This document shows, piece by piece, positions 21,491 through 30,055 of a stretch of DNA of 64,000 bases. Below the pieces are notes generated by a model. That model searched no databases. It was not told the DNA's origin and saw only the letters and a program-made list of their open reading frames with translations. The translations under genes and the position numbers were made by a program. The DNA comes from JAGOMW01 sp964596675 (GTDB lineage: Bacteria > Patescibacteriota > Gracilibacteria > BD1-5 > UBA2023): NCBI GenBank assembly GCA_964596675.1, contig CAZQUZ010000005.1, positions 1 to 64,000 on the forward strand. Direction: 5' to 3'. Each line of letters begins with the position of its first letter. The stretch's first letter is position 1.

Positions 21491-22162
21491 ATGAAAGAAC
21501 TCCGTATATTCCTCGCAGTGATATCACTCCTCCTCTTAGCTGGATTTGCTTCCTCAGCACTCGCTCGTGAGTCTGAGTCTGATGATGATCATAAATCTAC
21601 TGGTACTTATGTGAGTCATGACGACGACGATAACGATGACGACGATGATCGCCGTGATAATCTGAAAGAACGACTCAAAAAACTTCGCGAGATAAACGCT
21701 GAGCGTATAAAAAAACTTCGCGAAAAAAGAAAAAATCATCATACGACTCAGACGGGATCTACCCAAACAGGTGCTGTCATACATACTGGTGCTACCCAGA
21801 CAGGATCTACGAAACCACTAGTAACGCCAGTAAAGCCACCAGTCACACCAGCACCTACTACTCCTACTCCGCCAGCAGCCCCAGTAGCAGTAACCCGATC
21901 TGCTACAGTGACATATCGTACTCCTGCGACCAGTGCGGATCCAGTATGATTCTCAGTTACAGTAAAATCCGGACTCATCACGGCTGCGAGTGCGACCGTA
22001 AAATCCGGGAATAATACAAGCATCGGATATCAAAAAAGTTTTGCAAATAGCATTTCTGCACAAGCGGTAGGAAAAAAAGTAGCTGGACTCAATCTCTCAG
22101 CAGTCGGAGGTGCGAGTCTTACGACTACAGCCTTTGAGCAATTTGTATCAGTAAATTTCTAG
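21491..22162 (+). CDS. Secreted protein with C-terminal FMN-bind-like domain
   Basis: A 223-aa exported protein. It has a signal peptide (ALA cleavage region), an acidic Asp-rich stretch, a basic helical stretch, TQTG repeats and a Pro/Thr-rich linker. The C-terminal domain of about 65 residues reads FSVTVKSGLITAASATV..., ending in VGGASLTTTAFEQF. That ending matches the FMN-bind pattern where the Thr of (G)A(S/T)xT is covalently flavinylated. One TGA (Gly before FSVTV) separates linker and domain, so in the standard code the domain is lost. Extracytoplasmic electron transfer is plausible, and an ApbE-type flavin transferase would be needed but is not seen here. Confidence 0.65.
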
Positions 22163-22177
22163 TCTTCCCTCGATAAG

Positions 22178-22210
22178 AAATAATCCCTCCGAAATGGAGG
22201 GATTATTTCT
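22178..22210. terminator. Intrinsic terminator
   Basis: Stem AAATAATCCCTCC / GGAGGGATTATTT with GAAAT loop, 15 bp after the preceding stop. Confidence 0.9.
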
Positions 22211-22251
22211 ATCCCATAGAGCTTTCTAATTATATACACCTTTTTAGGTGG

Positions 22252-22319
22252 TAAGAATAATTGCTAGTTTCAGGCTCGATAGAATTTATTTTTGCAAATA
22301 GGATAATTATTCTTATAAT
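22252..22319 (+). promoter_or_regulatory. Promoter with overlapping inverted repeat
   Basis: TTGCAA (22292-22297), a 16-bp spacer and a perfect TATAAT (22314-22319). An 11-bp perfect inverted repeat TAAGAATAATT (22252-22262) / AATTATTCTTA (22305-22315) has its right arm in the spacer and -10, so binding or pairing there would affect initiation. A separate CACCT/AGGTG hairpin is at 22237-22250. Confidence 0.55.
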
Positions 22320-22346
22320 TCTAATACTTAGAAAGTCAATATTTGT

Positions 22347-22796
22347 ATGATCGAATACATAGAACGTATACATCCCGTGAATGCAGAATACCTCATACAT
22401 TCAGAATTATATCGCGTATATGCTGATCCATATGGGAATATGTATGAGCTCGCGATAGAAAAAATCACCGGACAAGTAAATGCACTCCTCGCATATTACT
22501 ATCATGATGGAGCAAGTATGTGAGCTCATAATCAGGCGAATGTTGCCTTACTGAGTCCCGAAGGAGGCTTCTTTTGGGTAGATACTCCTCAGATACGAGC
22601 TGAGCTTGATATCAATATACTCTATATGTTCCTCAATCCACTTGCTCATATAAATGGTTGGCAGTATCAGAAAAAATTATCGCAAAATACAATACCAGAA
22701 GATGTACTCAGGAATACCTATCCGAAAGCTTCTGGACCAAGAGGTGTGTATAATCTCCTCTTCGAAATACGAAGCAAATATCTTCCCCATATTTAG
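22347..22796 (+). CDS. Hypothetical protein, 149 aa
   Basis: Not recognised. It is a soluble, Tyr-rich protein (LLAYYYHDGASMGAHNQ) with one TGA-encoded Gly, ending at TAG. It has its own consensus promoter with an inverted repeat and no Shine-Dalgarno. Confidence 0.6.
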
Positions 22797-22856
22797 AATC
22801 TATAATTGCTTTTTCAGCTATATACCATAGTATAGTCCCATACTAAGCCATATATC

Positions 22857-23156
22857 ATGTCTCAAATGTCTCGTGCCGACTTTACTGATAAAGTCCAAGA
22901 ATACATCAAACGTATCAATCAAATCGCAGAAGAGCAGGGCTACTCTGTGATGATGGCTTACTATATCGGCGGGTCCGATGAGGATGCATCAGATGATGAC
23001 TTTATCATCGACTGGCGCAATATGAGTCTCAATGATAATCTCTATGCACTCAATCGCTGGAGTCAGGATATCATGAATAACTTCGATGAAAATGCTGAGC
23101 AGGATGGAGAGGATATGTGGTGAAAGGGGATGCCAGACTTTGGTGCGAAGTTCTAG
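22857..23156 (+). CDS. Hypothetical acidic protein, 99 aa
   Basis: Not recognised. It is an acidic, helical small protein. The last 11 codons follow a TGA (DMWGKGMPDFGAKF) and end at TAG in the palindrome CTAG, which is also part of the stop of the convergent reductase gene. Confidence 0.55.
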
Positions 23157-23851
23157 AACTGCTCCCAGTGGATATCGGATTTTGGTATGCCGAGGGACTC
23201 CAGGATCTCTCGAGAGCTCTTTACCATGGCGGGCGAGCCACAGATATAGTACTCTTCATAGGCCGAGATGAGCTCTGGAGTGAGTGCATCGGTGACGTAA
23301 CCAGAGCACTGATGATGTGGTGCGTCGTCTCAGAAATCAGACTCGCGAGAGAAATACGCTCGATACTCGAAATCCTGAAACCGCGCTCCTATATCGAGGA
23401 TCTCTGATGTATAAAAACTATCTATAAAATTTCTGACGCCGAAGATAAATGCGACTTTTGCTGGTTTTATAGGATTCTCTGATGCCTGCCGCATCTGGCA
23501 GTATACTGGTGCGAATCCTGTCCCAGTACCGATAAAGCACTTACTCCTCGGGGTATCCATGAGTGTAAAGTGCCCGAGTGGTATCATGCCAGCTAGAGTC
23601 GTGCCGATATCTGCATCACAGATGAGTGGTGAACCACGACCATCGGGGATGCGTTTTATTATGAGGGTGAATGTCGTATCACTAAAACTCGCGAGTGAGT
23701 ATGCACGATTGAGTCCTGGGGCAAGCTGGAACATAACGTACTGTCATGGTTTTGGGATTTCTTTCGATAATTCGTCGCAGGAGTATGTGAGCTCATAGAC
23801 ATCATGTGTGAGCTGTTTCTTTGTAGCGAGTATAAAAGAAGTTTTGAGCAT
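23153..23851 (-). CDS. Ferredoxin-NADP+ reductase-like FAD oxidoreductase
   Basis: A 232-aa two-domain flavoprotein that moves electrons between NAD(P)H and a partner. The FAD-binding motif RAYSLAS lies in the N-terminal barrel. The nucleotide-binding GTGTGFAPVY and the CGSPAM stretch near the C-terminus are typical of the FNR family. Two TGA glycines occur (KPGQYVMF and SDFGDDAPH). The first is the conserved Gly-Gln before the FAD barrel strand. There is no iron-sulfur domain. The partner is unknown. Confidence 0.85.
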
Positions 23852-23914
23852 AGAGATAATCAGAAAAAAGAATATATTGCTTTTGCAAGCCTTTTAGTAT
23901 AACAAGATGACAAA

Positions 23915-23941
23915 AAATCTCTCCCGAGTATGGAGAGATTT
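23915..23941 (-). terminator. Intrinsic terminator for the 23961-24206 gene
   Basis: Stem AAATCTCTCC / GGAGAGATTT with a 7-base loop. The A-run on the left gives the U-tract for minus-strand transcription. Confidence 0.8.
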
Positions 23942-23960
23942 AGGTTTTTTGCAAGAGGAG

Positions 23961-24206
23961 TTAGGCGACTTTTTTCTCTTCGATGATGGAGTCATTCGCA
24001 GCTTTAGGGAGAGGAGGTGTAGAGTCTAGGATACCTACAGTACCTGCTTTTGTATTTTGGAGGGCTTCTATGAGATGCTTATCAGTGATATTCGTCCCGA
24101 GCCAAGAAGCGACTACCTCAGCAACTGCCCGAGCAATCGGTGTCTTATGGATACCAGCGTCTCTGAGTTTCTGTGCGAGAGATGAAAATTCGGTGTTTTC
24201 AGACAT
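23961..24206 (-). CDS. Hypothetical protein, 81 aa
   Basis: Not recognised. It is small and soluble, with the phrase KTPIARAVAEVVASWLGT. The start at MSENTEF is chosen over an ATG six codons upstream because the upstream one lies in AT-rich promoter-like sequence. It follows recA by 48 bp on the same strand, so it may belong to the lexA-recA transcription unit. Confidence 0.55.
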   Translation of the reverse strand: MSENTEFSSLAQKLRDAGIHKTPIARAVAEVVASWLGTNITDKHLIEALQNTKAGTVGILDSTPPLPKAANDSIIEEKKVA

Positions 24207-24254
24207 AATGAAAATATATGTCATAATTATAGCACAGATTTCATTTCATGCAAA

Positions 24255-25298
24255 TTATTCATCGATTTCTTCTACTATCTTTTCTTTTTTACTACCAGCA
24301 GTATCTCATTTTTTACTTTTACGTACCTCAGCTTCGATTTTTGCGAGGAGCTTCTTATCCTCTCTGAGGAATGTACGGGCATTATCTCGTCATTGTCCGA
24401 GCTTTATATCACCATATGAGTAGAATGCTCATGCTTTTTTGATGATACCACGATCTGATCCGATATCGAGCACTTCACCCGCGCGAGAGATTCACTCATT
24501 AAATAGCACATCTATCTCCACTTCGCGGAATGGAGGAGCGACTTTATTCTTCACGATTTTTACTTTGACTTTATTTCCGAATGCTTCTTTATCATCACCA
24601 GTACCTGATTCGAGCTTTTCTTTTTTACGGATTTCGAGACGCTGCGATGCATAGAACTTCAGAGCATTACCACCTGTAGTAGTCTCTGGATTACCGAACA
24701 TGACACCTATCTTCATACGAATCTGATTAATAAAGATGACAGTCGTATTCGACTTACCGATGACACCAGTCACCTTACGAAGTGCCTGAGACATGAGGCG
24801 AGCCTGCAGTCCCATAAATGAGTCTCCCATGTTTCACTCGATCTCAGCCTTTGGTGTGAGGGCAGCGACCGAGTCTACGACTATGAGGTCGACTGCTCCA
24901 GAACGTACGAGCGCATCGACTATCTCGAGGGCTTGTTCACCATAGTCTGGCTGTGAGACGATAAGGTTATCGATATCGACACCGATATTACGAGCGTAGG
25001 CAGGGTCGAGTGCATGCTCTGCATCCACAAACGCTGCAGTACCACCAGCTTTTTGACACTCGGCGATAGCATGGAGTGTGAGTGTCGTCTTACCAGATGA
25101 CTCTGGTCCATATATCTCGATGATGCGTCACTTTGCATATCCGCCGCCGAGTGCTTCATCGAGTGCGATAGAGCCAGAAGAGGTCATCTCGACATTCATA
25201 TGTGTACGCTCTCCGAGTTTCATCACAGAGCCAGCGCCGAACTGTTTTTCTATCATGGCGAGAGCGGAAGCGAGTGCGTCTTTTTTATTATCAGTCAT
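24255..25298 (-). CDS. recA: Recombinase RecA
   Basis: RecA forms the strand-exchange filament and triggers LexA autocleavage. It is 347 aa, the usual size. It has Walker A GPESSGKTT, DAEHALDPAYA, and the L2-region SNTTVIFINQIRMKIG. TGA-encoded glycines lie at conserved positions, for example AEIEGNMGDSF and FNEGISRAGE. In the standard code the gene falls into at least four pieces. It follows lexA on the same strand. Confidence 0.97.
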
Positions 25299-25384
25299 AT
25301 GAGAGTAAATGTAAGTGTGTAAAGTGTAAGTGTAGTGGTTTCAGAAATATGGGGTTTTTTTGAGAGATCTGGAGTATAGGATAT

Positions 25385-25510
25385 TTATAGTCCGAAATAC
25401 TGAGCCACCATCTGGAGTGGTGTTTTTCTGCGGTTCGTGCGGATACGCTCTTGTCCGATAAAGAGGAAGTGTGAATTTTTCTGTCGAGAATGTCAGATAA
25501 TGGAAATCAT
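25385..25510 (-). CDS. Possible small protein, 41 aa
   Basis: An ATG-to-TAA code-25 frame between lexA and recA (begins MISIIGHSRQK, one TGA). It is basic and not recognised. Its location in the lexA-recA unit is the main reason to list it. Confidence 0.3.
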
Positions 25511-25537
25511 AGGGAAGAAAGAGTAAAAAAGTAAGAT

Positions 25538-26164
25538 TTATGTAAAGAGGTCTCCCGGAAATGCTCGGACGAATGTACCTTGTATCATGATGTTACCATC
25601 GGATTCATCGAGGATTATAGGTTTATGTTTCGGGTTATCGGAGTGGGGAATGAGGTATACAGCACCATCACGTTCACGGTATTCTTTGAGTGTAGCTTCA
25701 TCATTGATGAGTGCGACGACGATTTTGCCATTTTCTGGAAGATTGGACTTCTTGATGAGGACAAGGTCGCCACTTTCTATTCCTTTTTGGTTCATGGAGT
25801 CTCACTCTGCTCTGAGGAAGAAGTATTCATCACTTGATGAGAGGAGCTTCGTGGAGATGGGTATCTTGGTCTCGATGTTCTCCTCGGCGAAGATAGGCAT
25901 CCCGCAGGCGATAGCACCGATGAGAGGGATAGGTCGTACCTCGTAGCTGTCGGTCGTATACTGAGGAGATATACGTATCTGGTCCTGACTATCTCGGTAA
26001 AGCCATCACTTCTCCATGATCTGATCCAGGAGGACAGATATCGAGCGAGGTGAGGCGTATCCGAGATCTGCCTGGAGGGCTCGTATCGTCATCTTCTGTC
26101 CAGTAGAGAGATACTCTTTTACTTTGAGAAAGACGGATTGTTCTTTGGTGGTGAGTTTTTCCAT
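25538..26164 (-). CDS. lexA: LexA repressor (S24 family)
   Basis: The SOS repressor and autoprotease, 208 aa. The N-terminal winged helix reads TIRALQADLGYASPRSISVLL (in part). The cleavage site is Cys87-Gly88 in IACGMPIF, instead of the common Ala-Gly. The catalytic Ser123 in EGDSMNQKG and Lys160 in ATLKEY have the same 37-residue spacing as in E. coli LexA. The Gly before DSMN is a TGA (conserved GxSM), as is another in MEKGWLYRD. It lies upstream of recA, with TGTATACA boxes in its own upstream region. Confidence 0.93.
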
Positions 26165-26259
26165 AGTTCAAATGAAGTGAGAAAATAGAGTTTACTCGAA
26201 TTTTCGAGCGGAATGCAGAACTAAGAGACGAAGTCTCATAAACGAGCAATTCCATACAA

Positions 26260-26287
26260 TGTATACAAATGAGTATATATGTATACA
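26260..26287. promoter_or_regulatory. Pair of TGTATACA boxes upstream of lexA, candidate LexA operator
   Basis: Two identical 8-bp palindromes (26260-26267 and 26280-26287) have centres 20 bp apart, about two helical turns. They lie some 95 bp upstream of the lexA ATG. LexA often regulates itself through paired palindromes. The exact LexA motif of this lineage is unknown to me. The sites could instead serve the minus-strand gene ending at 26366 or none. Confidence 0.45.
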
Positions 26288-26310
26288 TTTTGAATGCAAA
26301 TGTATTTTAA

Positions 26311-26337
26311 AAAATCCCATTGTATAAATGGGATTTT
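26311..26337. terminator. Intrinsic terminator
   Basis: Stem AAAATCCCAT / ATGGGATTTT with a 7-base loop, flanked by A and T. It ends the minus-strand 26366-26935 gene. Confidence 0.8.
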
Positions 26338-26365
26338 ATGTGGAAAATATTTCTTTATGTAGGAT

Positions 26366-26935
26366 TTAGAATCCAAATTTTTCCATACTAGTCTTGAGTT
26401 TACTTATTATTCATTGCACCTTATTCCCATGATTTAATGGTATGTTGTTTCGAATTCATTTCATGGGTATTTTATTTCACATTACATCACTTGTATTCTG
26501 ATAATTTCTGATTTTTTGCCCTACAAAATTATTTCTAAAAGTCTTTTTTAAAACCTCTTTTAACTCTATTCGCTCATGTCAATCTGAGAGTTGCTCTATT
26601 TCTGTTTGTATCTGAAATAAGCTATCAAAATTAAAACCACTTTCTGTATCATATTCTTTGTTGGGGAGTGCCTCAGATGGATTATGTAAAGGGAATTGTA
26701 CTCACAAAAGCATATCGAGTCTTCCATACAGATAAGAAAGGCCATGTTCTTCTTCGCCTTGCACTTCATTTTGTAAAAAATTTTGGAATATCTTTCGAAA
26801 CTGTTCAGCTCTCCAGTGATCTAGTTGCATGTGAAAAACACTATTACTAGAAAGTTGAATAATCAATTTCTGGATATTCTTAGCTTCTTCTGAGGTCTCT
26901 TGTGCATGGGAGGGAAGTGATGATGAGTGTAACAT
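26366..26935 (-). CDS. Hypothetical protein, 189 aa
   Basis: Not recognised. It is a soluble, Gln/Asn-rich helical protein. The frame needs five TGA codons read as Gly (for example LLGVQFPL, LSDGHERI, MGNKIPMKGIRNN) and ends at TAA. It lies 16 bp downstream of the zinc-ribbon gene. Confidence 0.6.
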
Positions 26936-26951
26936 ATATAAAAATTAAAAA

Positions 26952-27209
26952 TTATTTCTTCCTATCGTAGTGTTCCTTGAGCCCTTCGGCTGTGCCGATA
27001 GCGACTCTCTTGCCATGACAGACGGGACACTCATAGAGATATTCACGCATTTTTTTGCCGATTTTCTGTGGTTCGAGGCGTATCGGCTCGACAGCTTTCC
27101 AGCAATCACGACAAAAAAATCCTATCTCTCATCGCTCAGGATTAAAGTTATTTTCTCTTTTTTTTCCGAAAGAGGGGACATTTACGAGGTCTGTGTATGA
27201 CGTAGACAT
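26952..27209 (-). CDS. Small zinc-ribbon protein, 85 aa
   Basis: Contains two CxxC pairs, CRDC and CPVCHGK, about 30 residues apart, which suggests a single zinc site. It is basic. One TGA gives the Gly in PERGEIGFF. The product is otherwise unidentified. It sits between dnaJ and the 189-aa gene on the same strand. Confidence 0.65.
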
Positions 27210-27316
27210 ACCGTTATGATAGAGAAATACGGGAGAAATGCAATATAATTTCTGATACAGACTCATAACACAGACTCAGAGTACTGATACTTTTGTAACC
27301 AAAAGTAACCAAAAGT

Positions 27317-27386
27317 TTCGGGGTGGCAACAGAGCCTTCACTTTCTTCTCCTCGATGATGGATTTTCACACCATTGCCACCCCGAA
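27317..27386. repeat. Long stem-loop, 13-bp perfect inverted repeat
   Basis: TTCGGGGTGGCAA (27317-27329) pairs perfectly with TTGCCACCCCGAA (27374-27386) around a 44-base loop. A tandem pair of a ten-base motif (TAACCAAAAG) lies beside it at about 27296-27315. It occupies the non-coding interval between dnaJ and the zinc-ribbon gene. It is not a canonical terminator. Confidence 0.6.
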
Positions 27387-27428
27387 CCCCTATGATTCGT
27401 CGATGAGACAGATTGCATTTATACCTTT

Positions 27429-28535
27429 TTACTCGAAAATAGCTTCGAAAAATCACTTTCCTGCTTTTTTGCCACCCTGGAGCTCGAGGAGTGCGATGTA
27501 GAGTTTTTTCTCATCGCTCGAGAGTCGTGTCGGTACATCGATGATATAGTGTATGATGAGGCTTCACTTTGCTCACTTGCGGTCAAGTCGTGGGACTCAC
27601 TCATCCCTGAACTCGAGTGTATCGCCACCCTGCGTGCCATGTTTTATATCGAGGACCTTTTTGCCGATAATAGGTATCTCGAGCGTTTTTTCACAGCCGA
27701 GAGCCGCCTCTGCAGGAGATATCTTCACACTATAGTGGAGTGTATGTCCATCTCGCTCGAGACCTCACTCGCGCTCAGGCACCTCGAAGCTCACATAGAG
27801 ATCTCAGGCTCCATCGCGTCCGCCGTGTCATTCACCGCGCATTTTTATACTCATACCATCTTCGATCCCACCAGGGATTTCGATATCTTTTTTTATGAGA
27901 ATATCAGTATATTTTTTGCCATGACAGGTGCCACACTTTTCGACTATCTTCTGACCTGTACCTCCACAGTGACTACACGCACGCTCTTGTTCCATAGTAC
28001 CAAATACTGTCTGTACTCGTTCACGTACACGACCACTCCCACGACACTGTTCACAGGTCGTTGTCGTGCCTCACTTGCCACCGCATGACTCACATGGAGT
28101 ACGACGCTTAAACTCGACTTTACGATTATTGCCACGTATCGCATCCTCGAGCGATATACTCATACGAATCTCGATATCGTCTCCGATATCTGCCCGCGCG
28201 CGTGTACGACCGCCTCATCCAAATCCTCCACCGAAAAACTGAGAAAAAATATCACCCAGATCACCCGCATCGAATCCTCACTGAAATCCTCATCCAAATC
28301 CTCCCATCCCGCCCATACCCTCGGTCGTCCCGAATCGGTCATAGTGAGCCTTTTTTTGCTCGTCAGAGAGTGTCGCATAGGCTTCGTTTATCTTCTTAAA
28401 CTCGGCTTCTTTGCCCTTATCTCCACCGTGTCTATCAGGATGGACTTCCATCGCCTTTTTCTTATAGGCGCGCTTTATCTCATCGGCACTGGCAGTGCGT
28501 TCTATTTCGAGGAGGGAGTAGTATTCGTATTGCAT
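27429..28535 (-). CDS. dnaJ: Co-chaperone DnaJ (Hsp40)
   Basis: The Hsp40 that stimulates DnaK. 368 aa with the full type I layout: J domain with VHPDRHGG, a Gly/Phe-rich linker, four zinc motifs (CESCGGKG, CEQCRGSG, CSHCGGTG, CGTCHGKK) and the C-terminal substrate domain. The Gly/Phe region mixes GGN and TGA glycines (GGFGGGFQGGFDAG), so the standard code truncates it at 81 residues. About ten TGA codons occur in total. It ends at TAA. It is separate from dnaK. Confidence 0.96.
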
Positions 28536-28554
28536 AAATTATAGAAAAAGACAT

Positions 28555-28602
28555 AGACATAGTGCATAGAATAAAATTTTTCTATGTCTATGCACTATGT
28601 CT
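28555..28602. terminator. Long hairpin between trx and dnaJ
   Basis: A 16-bp perfect stem, AGACATAGTGCATAGA / TCTATGCACTATGTCT, encloses a 16-base loop. It could end trx transcription or act as a processing site in a trx-dnaJ transcript. It lacks a clear T-run on the minus side, so terminator status is tentative. Confidence 0.5.
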
Positions 28603-28614
28603 AGTGATTTGTGA

Positions 28615-28932
28615 TTAAACGTGTTTTGCGATAGCAGATTCGAGGGTCGCTACATCCTGTACACCGACGAATTTCTCGACGGGCTGTCCATCCTTAAATA
28701 CGATAATCGTCGGGATAGACATGATGCGGAACTGGCTCGGCGTCGTGGCAAAATCATCTACATTATGCTTCATGACTTTTGCCTTGCCATCGACCTTGCT
28801 CGCGAGCTCTTCGAGGCGAGGGAGCATCATCTGACATGGGCCACACCACTCAGCCCAGAAATCCACGAGTGTCACGCCAGAGGCAATATTCGCAGAGAAG
28901 TCAGCATCGGTAGAAATAGCTATAGAAGACAT
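28615..28932 (-). CDS. trxA: Thioredoxin
   Basis: A 105-aa thioredoxin fold with active site WAEWCGPC and the cis-Pro loop MSIPTIIVFKDG. It is a cytosolic disulfide reductant, likely for the BCP peroxiredoxin at 15817. No TGA is used. Confidence 0.95.
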   Translation of the reverse strand: MSSIAISTDADFSANIASGVTLVDFWAEWCGPCQMMLPRLEELASKVDGKAKVMKHNVDDFATTPSQFRIMSIPTIIVFKDGQPVEKFVGVQDVATLESAIAKHV

Positions 28933-29095
28933 AAAAAATAGTATAAAGTATAAAATGAAAAAGTATAAAGTAGATTACTTTAATTTTCGACAGTATATAA
29001 AATTCTCTACGAATTGCAAGATAAATAGTGAGAATAGTTCTCATAATAAAAAAATCCTCCCATACTGTAATTATGAGAGGATAATGCGAGATGTA

Positions 29096-29293
29096 TTATT
29101 TTTTCTTACCACAACACCAGTTATATGCCTCATAGAGAGCAGCGAGACCCACGAGGATATAAACGACATTTTCGACCATAGGCCATGCACCGACGAGAGT
29201 ATTTACCAGATTAAACTGAAATGCTCCCACGAGTCCCCAGTTCAAACCTCCGACGATTACGAGTAGCCGAGCGAGCAAGTTCACAGTAGCCAT
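29096..29293 (-). CDS. DUF378-family small membrane protein
   Basis: 65 aa with two membrane segments. The family phrase GGLNWGLVG lies in the first segment and the second is followed by a CC-Gly-Lys tail. DUF378 has no known function. Confidence 0.8.
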   Translation of the reverse strand: MATVNLLARLLVIVGGLNWGLVGAFQFNLVNTLVGAWPMVENVVYILVGLAALYEAYNWCCGKKK

Positions 29294-29353
29294 ATGAGAA
29301 AAGAAAAGGATAAAATGTGCTATGCACTGAGTGATTTTATTCTTTTTGCAAAA

Positions 29354-29926
29354 TTATGCAAGAGCACCTATGATATGGTTTTTTTCGAGTATCATGATAC
29401 TGTCATCAGTATCTGTTTTTTCGAGTGTATATGGAATACATTTCTCATCGAGGAATGTATAGAGATTCTCCATCTTATCACGAAATTTCTCGACATCATC
29501 GATGACTATGAGAGCATCCTCTGTCATCTTCGGGAGTGAGAGGAGCAGGTAGTCTAAGTACTCTCGCTTCATCGCATCGATAAATACAAAGTCGAAATAT
29601 CCATCACAGAGTGTCGGTATCACGGACTTCGCATCTCACCACAGAGCATGTATATTTTTACACTTACAGCGCGAAAAATGCTCGACAGCTTCGATATGCG
29701 CATTCCATGCGTATTCGATAGTAGTGATGGTCGTATCTGGAGCGACACTCGCGAACTGGAGAGTCGAGTATCCATTCGCAGTACCGATCTCGAGGATATT
29801 ATTCGGCCTTTTCTCTTTTATGAGATGCTTGAGAAATAGAGCATTTTGCTCGGAGATATTTGGTATCTTTCGTTCGAGAGAGGAGATTTTGAGCTGGCGG
29901 AGGTAGGGGAGGATGGGATTTTGCAT
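29354..29926 (-). CDS. O-methyltransferase, class I SAM-dependent
   Basis: 190 aa. It has the SAM-binding motif ILEIGTANGYSTL, an acidic residue after strand 2 (TTIEYAW), DFVFIDAMKREY and ALIVIDDV, matching the caffeoyl-CoA/tRNA-hydroxyuridine O-methyltransferase family. One TGA gives the conserved Gly in ALWGDAKSV. The substrate is unknown. TrmR-like tRNA modification is one option. Confidence 0.8.
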
Positions 29927-30055
29927 AGTGCTCTATATTTTGGATGGGATAAAGTCATATCGAGAGCATCTTTATAGTGCATACTCAAACTCCCCGATAG
30001 ATAAATTAACCTATAGAGATAGTGTATATGTTTTTTTGTAAAGTAAAGAAGACTA

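Noticed and set aside
26952..27209. Apparent frameshift in the zinc-ribbon gene at the poly-A run
   Set aside because: Recounting the run gave eight T on the plus strand, which keeps the frame intact. No slippage is needed.
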